Part shown: positions 42,427 through 43,386 of the stretch, piece by piece
How the letters are laid out: each line of letters begins with the position of its first letter
Numbering within the stretch: the stretch's first letter is position 1
Source: Chloroflexota bacterium
GTDB taxonomy: Bacteria; Chloroflexota; Anaerolineae; Anaerolineales; Villigracilaceae
Assembly (NCBI GenBank): GCA_017743695.1
Contig: JAGHYK010000002.1
Location: 1-43,386, forward strand
Direction of reading: 5' to 3'
Length of the DNA: 43,386 nucleotides
The notes under the pieces: model-generated
What the model was told of the DNA's origin: nothing
The model's database searches: none
The model's input: the letters and a program-made list of their open reading frames with translations, nothing else
Made by a program: the position numbers and the translations under genes

Positions 42427-43380
42427 ATGGCTCGCGCCTCCTTCTACCGAACCCTGCTCCTGATGATTGCCTTCATCCTTGCCCTGCCGTGGAGAGCCGG
42501 TTACGCTCAATCTACGGGACGCGAGTATTTCAAAGAAACCGGGCATTACGTGGAGGGGGAATTCCTGGCTTTTTATCACAAAGTCAGTGACCCGGTGCTG
42601 CTCTATGGCTACCCCATTACGGAACAGATCACCAGCACGGACGGGAAACGTGTTCAGTACTTCCAGCGTGCCCGTTTTGAATACAATCCACTCCTGCCAG
42701 AGGGGCAGCGGGTACAACTGACTCCTATCGGAAAGGAGCTATATGCTCCTGGGGTTGCCATCCGATACTACAATCCCTCGGGCTGTCGCCTTTTCACCTC
42801 TCAAAATATTCCGGTCTGTTTTGCCTTTCTGGAATTCTTTGAGAAGTACGGGGGCGTTGCCCAGTTTGGCAACCCGATTTCCTCCTTTGAAGTCCAGGGG
42901 AATATCATTGTGCAATATTTTGAGAATGCACGCCTGGAATGGCGTCCCTGGATGCCCGAGGGGCAGCGCGTTGCCGTCAGTGAATTGGGGCGCTTGCTCT
43001 TTGACAAGAAACAAGAACCCATTCAAGCCCTGGCCCCGCTTCCGCCGCCGGATCGCGCAGAGCCGATTGCGCCTCTCCAGGTACGCGTCTCAACGGTGCG
43101 TGCTGTCACCAATGCCACGGATCGCCAGCTCGTCTTTGTGATTGTGCAGGACAAAGCGCTGCAACCGGTGCGTGCGAACGGTAAACTCACCGTGCTTTGG
43201 CCTGACAACACCCAAAGCGTCTACGAATTCGCCACCAATGAGAACGGTCTGGCCATTATCCCGCTGGAATTTTCCAACATGCCATACGGGGGCGTTGTCT
43301 TTATCTATGCCCAGGTGCGCTATACCGGGAGCACCATTCTGGAAGCGCAATCTCAGACCTCCTTCCGCATCTGGTATTGA
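42427..43380 (+). CDS. Secreted protein with two LGFP-like repeats
   Basis: A 317-residue exported protein. A signal peptide is present (YRTLLLMIAFILALPWRAGYAQS, cut near residue 26). Two similar repeat units follow, each with a Y/FG-P pattern, a VQYF-RARFEYNP or VQYFENARLEWRP segment, then P-EGQRV and LG. The first spans about residues 40-105 and the second 130-195. A Pro-rich linker and a C-terminal beta-rich domain (Ig-like in look) end it. The repeat type is common in Chloroflexota surface proteins, by my recollection. Two ATGs (42424 and 42427) exist; 42427 fits the leaderless spacing exactly. Confidence 0.75.
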   Translation: MARASFYRTLLLMIAFILALPWRAGYAQSTGREYFKETGHYVEGEFLAFYHKVSDPVLLYGYPITEQITSTDGKRVQYFQRARFEYNPLLPEGQRVQLTPIGKELYAPGVAIRYYNPSGCRLFTSQNIPVCFAFLEFFEKYGGVAQFGNPISSFEVQGNIIVQYFENARLEWRPWMPEGQRVAVSELGRLLFDKKQEPIQALAPLPPPDRAEPIAPLQVRVSTVRAVTNATDRQLVFVIVQDKALQPVRANGKLTVLWPDNTQSVYEFATNENGLAIIPLEFSNMPYGGVVFIYAQVRYTGSTILEAQSQTSFRIWY

Positions 43381-43386
43381 AGAGGT

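Overview
The window is a 43 kb piece of chromosome. It looks like a member of the Chloroflexota, probably Anaerolineae or a relative. That placement is inference from gene content and style: GC-rich, densely packed genes; a SpoIIM domain in a non-sporulation context; an LCP protein with a LytR_C tail; a secreted protein with two LGFP-like repeats; a DUF3467 protein; and intergenic hairpins and heptamer repeats. I see no rRNA, tRNA, CRISPR array, phage or insertion sequence.

Left part (1-12000): a complete branched-chain amino acid operon on the minus strand, ordered ilvD-ilvB-ilvN-ilvC-leuA-leuC-leuD-cimA. leuB lies alone on the plus strand, convergent with cimA and overlapping it by 7 bp. 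Because cimA makes isoleucine precursors from pyruvate and acetyl-CoA, LeuCD and LeuB serve both the Leu and Ile branches. In front of ilvD is a textbook but apparently unannotated attenuator. It has a consensus promoter, a 35-residue Leu/Ile/Val-rich leader peptide that begins almost at the transcription start, an antiterminator, and a perfect 9-bp terminator followed by six U.

Middle-left (12000-21500): ssb with a DUF3467 protein, a translin-family protein and a membrane protein; then a PhnD-like lipoprotein, histidine kinase and response regulator on the minus strand, with no ABC permease. Next comes a Moco/Tuco-type riboswitch with its own terminator and antiterminator, controlling an FmdE-like zinc-ribbon protein and a TauE/SafE permease. 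A small membrane cytochrome c, a CDP-alcohol phosphatidyltransferase and lgt follow.

Middle-right (21600-32300): an ABC exporter whose permease is fused to a SpoIIM domain, an RNase Z-like hydrolase, the large subunit of methylmalonyl-CoA mutase, and an AT-rich polytopic membrane protein that may be a recent arrival. Then come a Ser/Thr kinase with an extracellular propeller, a Kef-type antiporter and a small PII-like protein, closely coupled.

Right part (32300-43386): phosphoglycerate mutase, lysine 2,3-aminomutase, a class V aminotransferase resembling the NifS-like half of eukaryotic Moco sulfurase, an FAH-family hydrolase, a Trm112-like zinc ribbon, a HEAT-repeat protein, an LCP cell-envelope enzyme, prmA, a GNAT-like protein, an HD-domain protein, and a secreted protein expressed from what looks like a leaderless promoter.

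The strongest regulatory finds are the ilv attenuator (about 11700-11906) and the riboswitch (18726-18913). Other notable signals are repeated heptamer (GACNGNN) tracts, a 27-bp tandem hairpin array, and several promoters whose -10 box lies about 7 nt before a start codon.
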